In this document: positions 1 through 9,003 of the stretch, one piece after another | Numbering within the stretch: the first letter of the stretch is position 1 | How the letters are laid out: every line of letters starts with the position of its first letter | DNA from: Nostoc edaphicum CCNP1411 | Lineage (GTDB): Bacteria > Cyanobacteriota > Cyanobacteriia > Cyanobacteriales > Nostocaceae | Reading direction: 5' to 3' | DNA: 64,000 nucleotides | Assembly (NCBI RefSeq): GCF_014023275.1 | Contig: NZ_CP054698.1 | Location: 7,463,001-7,527,000 of the forward strand | Notes under the pieces: model-generated | What the model was told of the DNA's origin: nothing | The model's input: only the letters and a program-made list of their open reading frames with translations | Database searches by the model: none | Made by a program: the position numbers and the translations under genes

Positions 1-358
1 ATACACCATTTCTGTCACCATACACAGCATAACTCCCTGTGTATATTAATTGTTTTACACTTTGAATTTGCTGCAAGGATGAAACTAAAGTCTGGGCAGT
101 TTGTAGATAAGTTTCTTCATAAACTTCTCCACCTTTTGCACCAACACTCAAAAGGACAACATCTTGATTGTGCAAAACTGATTTTAGACTATCTAAGTTA
201 TTCCCATAGGTAACTACAACTCTTTGGGATACTGATTGTAATGTAGGGACACGCTCAGGGGAAGTTGTGGTTACACTAACAACAAAATTCATATTTTGAT
301 GCCAGTATTGAGCAACTTTATAACCAACATAACCACAACCAATGATTGCAACGTTCAT
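1..358 (-). CDS. NAD-dependent epimerase/dehydratase-like (SDR) protein, 3' part outside window
   Basis: The visible 119 residues start with an ATG at 358 and run off the left edge, so only the N-terminal part can be read. It opens with a Rossmann nucleotide-binding loop, GCGYVG at about residues 7-12, directly after the first beta strand. A later TGSYAVYG segment near residue 110 matches the strand-plus-YG region of extended SDR epimerases such as YeeZ-like proteins. This suggests an NAD(P)-binding sugar-nucleotide epimerase-like enzyme of the cytosol. The catalytic YxxxK lies beyond the window, so the substrate cannot be judged. Confidence 0.7.
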   Translation of the reverse strand, partial: MNVAIIGCGYVGYKVAQYWHQNMNFVVSVTTTSPERVPTLQSVSQRVVVTYGNNLDSLKSVLHNQDVVLLSVGAKGGEVYEETYLQTAQTLVSSLQQIQSVKQLIYTGSYAVYGDRNGV

Positions 359-504
359 GACAAATTAAACACAAATAAATTAAACTACTCATTGAGACAA
401 TATTCTCAATTAAAGAACTGGACGTCAATCAATTTAACAGTCCAGAACTAACAGTCAATAGTTAATAGTACAAAAATTTTTACCTAATGACTAATGACTA
501 ATGA

Positions 505-990
505 CTATTTTGCTAATTCTTTCTCAATTGCGGCAATTATCTCTGGTGAATTTGGCTGGACGCTACTATTAAATCGAGCTACTACTTCACCTTGTTTATT
601 AACTAAAAATTTTTCAAAGTTCCAAGCAACAGTTCCCGTTGGCTCAACTGCTTTGGTAAGTCGTTCATAAAGTGGATGCTGCTGTGAGCCTTTGGCATGA
701 ACTTTATCGAATAGTTCAAAGCTAACGCCATATTTACTTGTGCAGAATTGCACAATTTCTTCATTGCTTCCTGGTTCCTGCGCTCCAAAATCGTTACAAG
801 GGAATCCTAAAATACGTAATCCTGTTTCCCCATACTTCTGGTTCAACTTTTCTAACCCCTCATATTGAGAAGTATAACCGCAGTAGGAAGCCACATTCAC
901 AATTAAGAGTACCTTCCCAGTGTAGTCGTTTAATTGCTTGTCCTCACCATTGATGGTCTTAACTGCAATGTCTGAAATTGTGTTGCTCAT
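505..990 (-). CDS. Glutathione peroxidase-like thiol peroxidase (non-selenium)
   Basis: This 161-residue protein is the normal length for a bacterial glutathione peroxidase family member. The peroxidatic Cys37 lies in NVASYCGYT, Gln71 in the FPCNDFGAQEPG block and Trp123-Asn124 in AWNF, which gives the family's catalytic tetrad. The codon at the active site is Cys, not selenocysteine. Cys83 (VQFCTSKYG) sits where thioredoxin-dependent plant and cyanobacterial members carry the resolving Cys, so thioredoxin is the more likely reductant than glutathione (inference). It reduces hydroperoxides in the cytosol. The gene stands alone. Its stop is followed by TAATGAC-type heptamer repeats at about 485-506. 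Confidence 0.92.
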   Translation of the reverse strand: MSNTISDIAVKTINGEDKQLNDYTGKVLLIVNVASYCGYTSQYEGLEKLNQKYGETGLRILGFPCNDFGAQEPGSNEEIVQFCTSKYGVSFELFDKVHAKGSQQHPLYERLTKAVEPTGTVAWNFEKFLVNKQGEVVARFNSSVQPNSPEIIAAIEKELAK

Positions 991-1843
991 CTTGAATCTG
1001 ATTTATAGGGAATATTGCCAAGTCTCCCATATTACAGGTACTCTAAACCCGGTTTGTTTAAGGAATTTAGGTTTGTTAGGCTTGTTACCCATACGATTCT
1101 GTTTAACTCAGGCTACAAGGTTGTATGGGAGTTTCGATAGATGGTTCCCTTACTGATTGCTACTCGATTAGGCGATGTCTAAGAATCAGCCAGGAGGCGG
1201 AGTGCCTCTACTCAACAGGTACACCCGAACAATTAAAATAGCGATCGCCTGTGATGACTCTTCTATAAATACCTCGACTAATGATCTCTCAGGATATGTT
1301 TTAGAAATCTGCGTTGCTTTTAATACAAACCTTTTCTCGCAGAGATGAATTAGGAGAATTATTGGTTTTCAACGTATCTTTAAAGTAACAAGTAATTAAC
1401 TTTTTGTATAAAAAGTTAATTGTATGTATCATTGTCCGATGCTGATATCGGAAAATACTTAGCCATAAAGGATATAGTCGCTTGTTTTGTTCTATCAGCA
1501 GCTATCCTTGATCAGAGAATTAAAAAAAATGTATTCTGCGATACAGTTTTTTGGTTTAAGTAAATAGACAATCAATCAAATTTATCCGTTTAGGCATAAA
1601 TTTACCAAAGTGAAACAAGAAGTAGTCTCATAGTTTCTGTGAATGAATGTTTATGTTTTTTTATCAGAGTTTTTGATATTAGAAAAAGTTGGTTACTAGA
1701 AAAATAACTGACACATACAATGAGATAATTATTGACCAAAGGTGTTTGCTAAAATCTTACTTGGTCAATCTAATTAAGTTAATTGATTTTGCTAAGTCTA
1801 TTACCAACATCAATTACCGCTTTTCCAGCAGGAAAAAGTAGCA
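991..1843. other. Long intergenic region upstream of the amt genes
   Basis: These 850 bp are AT-rich and have no convincing gene. Short frames at 738-1156 show no family features. The region is probably the leader of the ammonium transporter gene at 1844. I looked for the NtcA box GTA-N8-TAC and found no exact match on the strand read. Confidence 0.5.
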
Positions 1844-3316
1844 ATGAGTAAGCATATTCGACCCTGGTATCGCCTACTGGCGCTAGCGATCGCTTCAATG
1901 GTGTTCGCAGTTTTTGCCCCTACAACTGTACAGGCGGTAGATCCTCCCACTGTTCAGTCTTTATCTGAAACTACAACGAAACTGCAAATTTCCATTGATA
2001 CTATCTGGGTACTAATCACTGGGTTTTTAGTATTTTTCATGCAAACCGGCTTTGCTATGTTAGAAGCCGGTTTAATCCGGCAAAAAGGTGTAGTTAACGT
2101 TTTACTAGAAAACTTCATTGATGCCGCTGTAACTATCTTAGTGTGGTGGGGAATCGGCTTTGGGATTGCCTTTGGTACAAGTGCTGGCGGGTTAGTTGGC
2201 ATAGATAACTTTTTCCTTAGTCAGCTACCTGGTGCTGATGGTAGCTATACATTGGGTGCGCCAGGTTCTACAGCCGCCATCAATACTTATACCTTGTTCT
2301 TCTTCCAATTTGCCTTTGCTGCTACCGCCAGTACAATCACTACTGGTTCAATGGCTGGAAGAACCGACTTTATTGGCGACTTAATTTACAGCGGCATTAT
2401 GGGGGCGATTAGCTACCCAATCATCGTTCACTGGGTTTGGAACTCCGGCGGTTGGTTAGCCAAATTGAGCTATCACGACTTTGCTGGTAGTTCTGTTGTT
2501 CACACCGTTGGTGGCTGGACAGCACTAGTAGGTGCTTATTTGCTTGGCTCCCGTCCTGGTCGTCCTGGTTGGGGAAGATTACCACCAGCACACAATTTAG
2601 GGTTAGCAACTCTCGGAACAATGATTCTATGGTTTGGCTGGTATGGGTTTAACCCTGGTTCAACCCTCAGCACTGGGAATCCAGGATTGATTGGTTTGGT
2701 CACAGTTAACACCACACTTTCCGCTGGAGCCGGAGCATTATCAGCGCTAATTTTTCAATATACCCGCACAGGTAAGTGGCATTTGGTTTATTCTCTTAAT
2801 GGTTCGCTAGCAGGATTAGTGGCAATTACAGCTCCTTGCGCCTATGTTTTACCTTGGGCTTCGGTTTTGATTGGTTTAACGGGTGGCATTTTGGTTACTT
2901 TGGGAGTGGATTTGATTGAGTCACTTCACATTGATGACCCGGTGGGGGCATTTGCTGTACATGGGATTAATGGCATGATGGGTACTCTATCCGTTGGCTT
3001 TTTAGGTCAAGGAGAACTCACCCTCAACAAAAAAGCAGGGTTATTTTTAGGTGGTGGCTTTGATTTATTAGGTATACAACTTTTGGGCGTAGTAGCGATC
3101 GCAGTTTTCACCATTGGCTTTAGCTTTTTGATGTTCGGTGGTCTAAAAGCACTGGGACACCTACGTGTCCATCCTGAAGGCGATCGCATTGGGATTGATT
3201 TCTATGAACATGGCGCGTCTGTATGGCCTGATGTTTATGCGATCGAGCAATTTATTGAAGAAGAAGACAAAAATAGTACTCAGACTCCTGGATTCGGCGC
3301 TCTTGATAGTGAATAG
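1844..3316 (+). CDS. amt: Ammonium transporter (Amt family), first of a tandem pair
   Basis: This 490-residue polytopic membrane protein carries an N-terminal signal peptide (hydrophobic 10-28, cleavage likely after the VQA near 32), as usual for Amt proteins. The mature part has the Amt landmarks: the N-terminal region ending in NVLLENF, the first pore His in SSVVHTVGGW, the NPGST segment, and the second pore His in GAFAVHGINGMMG, just after the DDPVG motif. It conducts ammonium across the plasma membrane. An AGGAAAA ribosome site lies about 12 bases before the ATG. It is followed 433 bp later by a second amt on the same strand, like the amt cluster of Anabaena, where such genes respond to nitrogen through NtcA. 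Which paralog this is cannot be said by eye. Confidence 0.95.
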   Translation: MSKHIRPWYRLLALAIASMVFAVFAPTTVQAVDPPTVQSLSETTTKLQISIDTIWVLITGFLVFFMQTGFAMLEAGLIRQKGVVNVLLENFIDAAVTILVWWGIGFGIAFGTSAGGLVGIDNFFLSQLPGADGSYTLGAPGSTAAINTYTLFFFQFAFAATASTITTGSMAGRTDFIGDLIYSGIMGAISYPIIVHWVWNSGGWLAKLSYHDFAGSSVVHTVGGWTALVGAYLLGSRPGRPGWGRLPPAHNLGLATLGTMILWFGWYGFNPGSTLSTGNPGLIGLVTVNTTLSAGAGALSALIFQYTRTGKWHLVYSLNGSLAGLVAITAPCAYVLPWASVLIGLTGGILVTLGVDLIESLHIDDPVGAFAVHGINGMMGTLSVGFLGQGELTLNKKAGLFLGGGFDLLGIQLLGVVAIAVFTIGFSFLMFGGLKALGHLRVHPEGDRIGIDFYEHGASVWPDVYAIEQFIEEEDKNSTQTPGFGALDSE

Positions 3317-3749
3317 AGCGAACAATCATCTTTTTAGCTGAAAAACAGCTATTGTAGGGTATTGATCATGCATTTTTCACAGATTTATTTCCACTCACTA
3401 CCGGAATTTTGATTTACATTATCAAGACAATTTTCGGCAATTTCCTCGCCAAAAATGCTTTTTAACAAAACAGCAATCTTGGCATCTGAATTCTTCTTCA
3501 AAATATTCAAGATTAAGTGAAGAAGACTTGACTATTTTAGAAATTACATCATAAATTTCTTACGAAGAACTACGAAAAATATTTACAGATGTGCCAATAG
3601 TTTCTTAAACTCCTATTAAGGTTATTTGAGTTTCTGGTTTTTAAACAAGTAGTCTAAAGGAAAAATATCAAAAACCACTGGATCTAACTTCGGACGCTAG
3701 TTTTTTCTGCTTAACCTGTCTTTTCCCTTTTTTAAGGATGGTTTAGAGG
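3317..3749. other. Intergenic region between the amt genes
   Basis: These 433 bp hold no gene. A small hairpin (AGCTG-AAAAA-CAGCT, 3336-3350) follows the first amt, but it has a 5-bp stem and no T-run, so it is at best a weak terminator. The length suggests that the second amt has its own promoter. Confidence 0.5.
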
Positions 3750-5321
3750 ATGATGCTCAAATTCATGTACAAACAAAAATCGAAAACAAAAAATAGGTAT
3801 TCGTCTGCAAGAAATTACGCTATTGATTCACAATCCAACACTAAAGTCAAGCTATTTAATCGAGTGATGAAGCGGCTTTCTCCCAGTTGGCAAGCTTGTT
3901 TACCCATAGCTTGTCTAATTGTGTTGGGTTGGGGTTATGCCGCAGTTGCCCAAGCTCCAGCCGCCGGGCCAACGACAGCAGAACTCAAAGTTGCTCTTGA
4001 TACCCTGTGGGTTGCGATCGCAGCCTTTTTAGTGTTCTTCATGAACGCTGGTTTTTGTATGTTAGAGACGGGCTTCTGTCGTCAGAAAAATGCTGTCAAC
4101 GTTCTTTCCAAAAACTTGATTGTATTTGCTCTGTCCACCGTTGCCTTTTGGGCCATCGGTTTTGCCTTAATGTTCGGTGATGGCAACGACTTCATTGGAT
4201 TGAATGGGTTTTTCTTAGGAGGAGCAGATAACAGTCCCGCCACAGGAGACGCTTATAAAGGTGTCTTTGGTGCTCTTAATTGGGCTGGTGTACCTTTAGC
4301 AGCCAAGTTTTTATTCCAGCTAGTGTTTGCTGGAACAGCAGCAACAATCGTTTCTGGTGCAGTAGCCGAACGGATTAAGTTTGCTGACTTCCTAATTTTC
4401 AGCCTCTTACTTGTAGGTATTGCCTATCCCATTACCGGACATTGGATTTGGGGTGGTGGTTGGCTAGCAGACAGAGGCTTTTGGGATTTTGCCGGTTCTA
4501 CGGTGGTTCACTCCGTAGGTGGCTGGGCAGCTTTGATGGGAGCAGCATTTCTTGGGCCCCGTCTTGGTAAATATCAAGACAAGCAAGTTGTAGCACTGCC
4601 CGGTCACAACATGAGTATTGCTACCTTGGGTTGTTTGATCCTGTGGTTGGGCTGGTTTGGTTTCAACCCCGGTTCTGTAATGGCTGCCGATCCTGGTGCG
4701 ATCAGTCACATTGCTCTAACCACTAACATGGCTGCTGCGGCCGGTGGAATTGCCGCTACCATTACAGCTTGGTTGTACTTAGGTAAACCAGACCTGTCAA
4801 TGATTATCAACGGTATTTTGGCTGGTTTGGTTGGTATTACAGCGCCTTGTGCTTACGTAAATATCCCTAGTTCTTTATTAATTGGCTTCATTGCTGGAGT
4901 ACTGGTAGTTTTCTCTGTAACCTTCTTTGACAAACTTGGCATTGATGACCCAGTGGGAGCTACCTCAGTTCACCTAGTTTGTGGTATCTGGGGAACTCTA
5001 GCAGTGGGTCTATGGTCTGTCGGCCCTGGCGTTTATTCCTGGTATGCACTTGGCCCAGAAAAAGGTTTATTTGCAGGTGGTGGCTTTGGACAGTTTGGTG
5101 TTCAGTTGCTAGGCGTTGTCTCAGTAGGTGGCTTCACTGTTTTACTCAGTAGTATTTTTTGGTTGGCACTGAAAGCTACTTTAGGTATTAGAGTATCTAA
5201 AGAAGAGGAATTAGAAGGTTTGGATATCGGTGAACACGGTATGGAAGCCTACAGTGGATTTCTCAAAGAAGGTGATCCAACTGGATTTTCTGAAGGACAA
5301 GGCTCAATTGGGAGATTGTAG
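3750..5321 (+). CDS. amt: Ammonium transporter (Amt family), second of a tandem pair
   Basis: This Amt protein is 523 residues from the ATG at 3750. The alternative ATG at 3867 would give a 484-residue product that begins [10 protein letters not shown] and has a standard signal peptide ending VAQA. I favour 3867 on family length, but AAGGATG at 3734-3740 is a good ribosome site for 3750, so both remain possible. It has the two pore His residues ([10 protein letters not shown] and [11 protein letters not shown]), FNPGS, and the DDPVGA motif. It is clearly paralogous to the upstream transporter along its whole length. It moves ammonium through the plasma membrane and allows recapture of leaked ammonium. 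A strong terminator follows. Confidence 0.95.
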   Translation: MMLKFMYKQKSKTKNRYSSARNYAIDSQSNTKVKLFNRVMKRLSPSWQACLPIACLIVLGWGYAAVAQAPAAGPTTAELKVALDTLWVAIAAFLVFFMNAGFCMLETGFCRQKNAVNVLSKNLIVFALSTVAFWAIGFALMFGDGNDFIGLNGFFLGGADNSPATGDAYKGVFGALNWAGVPLAAKFLFQLVFAGTAATIVSGAVAERIKFADFLIFSLLLVGIAYPITGHWIWGGGWLADRGFWDFAGSTVVHSVGGWAALMGAAFLGPRLGKYQDKQVVALPGHNMSIATLGCLILWLGWFGFNPGSVMAADPGAISHIALTTNMAAAAGGIAATITAWLYLGKPDLSMIINGILAGLVGITAPCAYVNIPSSLLIGFIAGVLVVFSVTFFDKLGIDDPVGATSVHLVCGIWGTLAVGLWSVGPGVYSWYALGPEKGLFAGGGFGQFGVQLLGVVSVGGFTVLLSSIFWLALKATLGIRVSKEEELEGLDIGEHGMEAYSGFLKEGDPTGFSEGQGSIGRL

Positions 5322-5407
5322 GGTAAATATTTTTTGGTTTCCCATGTGAGCTACCAACACACTATTAGTAGATTGAACTGATTCCGCAACATTCTCTATC
5401 CAAGCGG

Positions 5408-5450
5408 AAAAAAGTAGGGGGTTTTATACCTCCTACTTTTCTAATTTTTT
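5408..5450 (+). terminator. Rho-independent terminator after amt
   Basis: Bases 5410-5421 (AAAAGTAGGGGG) pair with 5429-5440 (CCTCCTACTTTT) in a 12-bp stem with one G-T wobble and a 7-base loop. It is followed by CTAATTTTTT. It lies 90 bp after the stop of the second amt gene. Confidence 0.8.
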
Positions 5451-5460
5451 ATCAAGCAAA

Positions 5461-5610
5461 ATTCAGGAGTCAGGAGCCAGAATTCAGTTGGGTATTCTGA
5501 CCGAAAAAGTGCTGCTTCGCATCAATAACGAGTATTTTCGAGTCGCGTCAAGATTGCTGAATCCTTTTAGCGGATAGCTAAGGTTTAGCCCATTCTGACT
5601 TCTGAATTCT
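5461..5610. repeat. Dispersed MITE-like repeat, family A, copy 1
   Basis: The element begins ATTCAGGAGTCAGGAG and ends ATTCTGACTTCTGAATTC, so its ends are imperfect inverted repeats. Its interior (GAGTATTTTCGAGTCGCGTC, then AGCGGATAGC) matches the reverse complement of the interior of the repeat at 13618-13830. A third left end starts at 63981. No coding capacity is seen. Confidence 0.7.
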
Positions 5611-5751
5611 ATTTGATAATTTAACGATCGCAGCCATCTATAGAAAAAATATGCCAGGATGCTTGCGATTATTGACCGAATAATGTAATCTCACGATGAG
5701 CCTGCGTGATCTGAATCAAAGTGAAAACTTATTTTACATTGTAGAAATTTT

Positions 5752-6207
5752 ATGGTGAGAGGATTGAGAGGTAGGATGCTACTATTGGCAGTTCTGGGAA
5801 ATCTGGTATGGTCATTTGATGCCAAAGCAAATTTTAACGGCAAACTCACCGTGGAAATTGATGGCTTTAAGAATAAAGAAGGACAAATCTGTGCCAGTAT
5901 ATTTGCTAGCAGTGAAGGATTTCCTGGCGATCGCGATCGAGTCTTACAAAAGCAGTGTACCAAAATTACTGACACTCCCTTCCCCATTACCTTTGATAAC
6001 TTGAAAGCAGGTAGGTACGCCGTTGCTGTCTTCCACGATCAAAATAATGACCGCACTCTCAATAGCAATCTTTTTGGTGTCCCAAGCGAAGGCTTTGGAT
6101 TTTCCAGCAACCCAGAAATTCTGGCAAGAGCGCCCAAATTTAGCGAAGCAGCATTTTTAGTGGCAGGCCCGGATACTAATATCCAAATCCAGTTGAAATA
6201 TTTTTAG
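5752..6207 (+). CDS. DUF2141 domain secreted protein
   Basis: The 151-residue protein has a hydrophobic N-terminal signal (about residues 6-22, ending before AKANFNGKL), then one DUF2141 domain. Its recognisable parts are LTVEIDGFKNKEGQICASIF, the FDNLKAGRYAVAVFHDQNNDRTL block and GFGFSSNP. The fold is a small beta-sandwich expected in the periplasm or outside the cell. The biochemical role of the family is not known to me. The start is uncertain, because ATG 5752 has no clear ribosome site and ATG 5776 would still leave a signal peptide. The gene stands alone and converges on the gene at 6310. Confidence 0.8.
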   Translation: MVRGLRGRMLLLAVLGNLVWSFDAKANFNGKLTVEIDGFKNKEGQICASIFASSEGFPGDRDRVLQKQCTKITDTPFPITFDNLKAGRYAVAVFHDQNNDRTLNSNLFGVPSEGFGFSSNPEILARAPKFSEAAFLVAGPDTNIQIQLKYF

Positions 6208-6245
6208 AGCAGATTTAAACTTGGTGCACTTCCAGCACAAATGAG

Positions 6246-6287
6246 ATTTTGGATTTTGGATTAAAACAAAAATCTAAAATCTAAAAT
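6246..6287. terminator. Hairpin between convergent genes
   Basis: Bases 6246-6262 (ATTTTGGATTTTGGATT) pair with 6271-6287 (AATCTAAAATCTAAAAT) over 17 bp with two G-T wobbles. The stem is built of heptamer units. It lies between the convergent genes ending at 6207 and 6310 and may terminate both. It has A/T-rich arms and no G/C-rich core, so confidence is moderate. Confidence 0.5.
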
Positions 6288-6309
6288 CTAAAATTGAATA
6301 GCTCTTGCT

Positions 6310-7467
6310 CTATTGTTGTGAATCGTTGTGTGAATCTTCCGTTAAACTTTGTTGTTCCGATAAGCCACGCATTCTATTCATCTGAGTTAAAGCATATCGT
6401 GCTGTTGCTTGCACTTCGGCATCTGGGTCTTCCAGGGCATGGCGCAACATCTGACTCATTTGACCCATCATGTCATAAACGCGCGTCAGGTCACGAATCG
6501 CATTTTGCCGCACTTGTGGACTTTCATCTTGCAGTGAAATTGCTAAACCACGGTTCATTGGTTTGAGTGTGCGGATGCCAATTTCTGACAAAGCTGCCAA
6601 AATTAAACTGCTTTCTTGAGAATCAGCATCAATCATCAGGTCAACCATCGGCTGAATTGCCCGCGAATCTCCCTGCTGACCCAAATCCCAAATAGCCTTG
6701 CGCCGCTTCGTTGGGTCAGAACTGCGTAAGTCTTGAATTAATTCATCAACGATATTGAGTTTAGCAAGCCGGGAAGTTTTTTCTGGTAGTAGCAATTTTG
6801 TAGACAGTGGTGGTGTAGCTGTTTGTGGATTATTTGCTATCTCTGGTAAGTGTAGTCTAATCGGTTCTATATTCACTTTAGTCAGACTTTCATCATCTAA
6901 TATTTCGGACTTTTGAACTTGTTTAACCTGACGAAACCACCTTAGCAGGTAAAAAAGTGCCCCCATACATCCCAGGACTCCAATGGCAAATATTAACCAC
7001 CAGACAAAACCTCTCTCAGTTGGCTTGGGTGTTGTAGTTGTTGGGGAGGTTGGAGCAGAAGGGGCGACAATTGGAGAGGTGATTATTGGAGAAGTGACAA
7101 TCTGATTTTTAGCTACCAAATCTGCTTGCAGTCTCTCTCTGGTCGTCAGACCAGCAAGGCCATCTATTTGTAAACCCTTTGCTTTCTGGAATTTAGCTAC
7201 AGCGGTTTCCGTACTGGCGTTGTACTGTCCATCTACAGCGCCACTGTAGTATCCCAACTGCTTTAATTGGGTTTGTAATATCTGCACATCTGATTTTCGA
7301 CTACCATATCTCAAAACATCTGGACTAGCAGTAACTCTCGAACTAGCTTGTGCAAGTTCTAAAATTTTAGGTGCTAGGTTAGGTGCAGCTGTGCTTGAGC
7401 GAATTGGATAAAAACCCACACAAGAAAAACAGGTAAATATAAGAATTGAGGAACGGCATAGCCTCAT
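6310..7467 (-). CDS. Peptidoglycan-binding domain / HEAT-repeat membrane protein
   Basis: The 385 residues divide into four parts. First is a hydrophobic N-terminus (about 8-28). Then comes a PG_binding_1 domain at about 55-112 (LQTQLKQLGYYSGAVDGQYN and LQIDGLAGLTTRERLQ). A Pro/Thr-rich linker leads to one transmembrane helix at about 152-174. Last are HEAT-like helical repeats at about 245-370 (SSDPTKRRKAIWDLGQQGD and SPQVRQNAIRDL). The order suggests a protein anchored in the inner membrane, with the wall-binding domain outside and the HEAT scaffold in the cytosol. The partner is unknown. No operon partner is seen. Confidence 0.8.
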   Translation of the reverse strand: MRLCRSSILIFTCFSCVGFYPIRSSTAAPNLAPKILELAQASSRVTASPDVLRYGSRKSDVQILQTQLKQLGYYSGAVDGQYNASTETAVAKFQKAKGLQIDGLAGLTTRERLQADLVAKNQIVTSPIITSPIVAPSAPTSPTTTTPKPTERGFVWWLIFAIGVLGCMGALFYLLRWFRQVKQVQKSEILDDESLTKVNIEPIRLHLPEIANNPQTATPPLSTKLLLPEKTSRLAKLNIVDELIQDLRSSDPTKRRKAIWDLGQQGDSRAIQPMVDLMIDADSQESSLILAALSEIGIRTLKPMNRGLAISLQDESPQVRQNAIRDLTRVYDMMGQMSQMLRHALEDPDAEVQATARYALTQMNRMRGLSEQQSLTEDSHNDSQQ

Positions 7468-7583
7468 ATTGCAAGTTTCAGCCTAAACGTGCTTTTGAAG
7501 TCTTCGATACCACAATAGCTTCTAGATGACCAAATGTTAATTGTCATTTGTTATTTGTTATTTGTCATTTGTCATTTGTCATT

Positions 7584-7662
7584 GGGCAAAACAGTTCAGT
7601 TAGTGGTAGCGGGGCATTGAGCCAGTTCCGAGTCAAGAAGTGAGATTTACCACTCAGCACTC
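7584..7662. repeat. Dispersed repeat family B, copy 1
   Basis: This 79-bp stretch starts GGGCAAAACAGTTC and ends CCACTCAGCACTC. It aligns without gaps to 18548-18626, with about 65 of 79 bases equal by eye. It is preceded by TTGTCAT/TTGTTAT heptamers at about 7537-7583. It does not code. Confidence 0.65.
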
Positions 7663-7693
7663 CTACTCCCCACTTCTTTTGAACGAGTTAGGG

Positions 7694-8788
7694 TCAAATT
7701 TCTGATTCAGATTCTCTGACTGTTAGGGTTATGGAATTTAATTTTTTAGTAGATGCTTCTAAAACTGGTTGCTGTATATTTGCTATTTCGCCGACAGTAA
7801 CTGTGTCGTTCTGCGCTCCTAAAGTATCACGTTGATTAATGAGATAAATACTAATTAAAGTGAGAAATACTCCTATCCACTGCAACGGACTGAGGACTTC
7901 TGAGAGGAAGAGATTGCCAAATAGTAGGGCAAAAACGGGCGTGAGAAAGGTGAGGGAACTAAGACTGGTGAGACTGCCACTAGAGGCAAAGTAGAAAAAT
8001 AATCCATAAGCGATCGCACTGCCAAATACGGTAGCATAACCCAAAGCCACTAAATCATATCCTCCGAGATTCTCCCACTGCTGTGATTCGACAACTGATG
8101 AAACTCCCCATAGTGGCAATCCACCCAAAATCATGTGCCATCCTGTAGCACTTACTGGGTCAGCATATCGGCACACAAACCGAATCAACACTGTTCCCAC
8201 TGCCATTGATAGCGCAGCTAACAGCATCAACCACTCGCCACTAGCAAACAAATCTTGCCAGTTGCCAATTGTGACATTCACCCCTGAGTCGAGAAAATGT
8301 AAAATCAACTCATCAGGTAAGCCAATTAAACTAATGCCTGTGACTCCCAAGCCTAATCCTAGCCATCCCCAAAAACCAATGTGTTCTTGGAATAGCCACA
8401 ACGATAGTAAGGCAACAGCCAAGGGTTGCGAGTCAATCATCACAGACCCTAACCCCGCAGTGGTTCTGACTAATCCCTCTGCCAAAAAGCCTTGAAATAG
8501 CGTCCCATCTACAAGGGCAAATAAGGCAATCCACAGCCATGCAGCCCAACCCCTAGGCTGGGGTTTACCCATAAATGCTGCTGCAATCAGAATTAACATC
8601 CCTGCTGGTATCAAACGTACTCCCGCCATGAATAGCGGTGTGGTATGGGGTATCACTCCTTTCATGGCTACCATTGCCGTCCCCCATAGGAAAAAGGGGG
8701 CAATTAACAACAGGGGGGCGAAGGGAAGTCGAGATGCACTGAGTTTCAGTTGCATGGGTTTGCTGATGCCTTTGTTTAACAAGCGCAA
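7694..8788 (-). CDS. EamA/DMT-family transporter
   Basis: The 364-residue protein has ten predicted hydrophobic helices arranged as two EamA halves. The first half contains PFFLWGTAMVAMKGVIPHTTP. The second contains LSSLTFLTPVFALLFGNLFLSE, the typical signature of the DMT superfamily. A hydrophilic tail of about 45 residues follows. It is an inner-membrane carrier, probably exporting or importing a small metabolite or amino acid; the substrate cannot be inferred. The first ATG (8788) gives MRLLNKGISKPMQL, and Met12 would also fit the family start. Confidence 0.88.
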   Translation of the reverse strand: MRLLNKGISKPMQLKLSASRLPFAPLLLIAPFFLWGTAMVAMKGVIPHTTPLFMAGVRLIPAGMLILIAAAFMGKPQPRGWAAWLWIALFALVDGTLFQGFLAEGLVRTTAGLGSVMIDSQPLAVALLSLWLFQEHIGFWGWLGLGLGVTGISLIGLPDELILHFLDSGVNVTIGNWQDLFASGEWLMLLAALSMAVGTVLIRFVCRYADPVSATGWHMILGGLPLWGVSSVVESQQWENLGGYDLVALGYATVFGSAIAYGLFFYFASSGSLTSLSSLTFLTPVFALLFGNLFLSEVLSPLQWIGVFLTLISIYLINQRDTLGAQNDTVTVGEIANIQQPVLEASTKKLNSITLTVRESESEI

Positions 8789-9003
8789 AAATTGCTTTAC
8801 CCAATTTTACCGAATTATGTAGTTTTGTGTTCGTGTAGCGTCTGGGAGAGAAGGAATTAATACTCAGATGTAGCTAAAGTTACAACAGATCAAGGTTGTA
8901 ATGAGACGGATACATTTAAGAATAATATCAAAACCTTTCCCCTGGATCACTTTTGAATCACATTTGTTTGCAAAGCTGAAGAGAAAATGAGCGTGAGGTA
9001 TCT

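Noticed and set aside
738..1156. Two plus-strand ORFs over the peroxidase gene
   Set aside because: They are antisense frames of the peroxidase and its leader, with no family features or ribosome sites.
1157..1843. NtcA binding box before amt
   Set aside because: No exact GTA-N8-TAC was found; near-matches have the wrong spacing.
3336..3350. Terminator after the first amt
   Set aside because: Only a 5-bp stem and no T-run; too weak to call.
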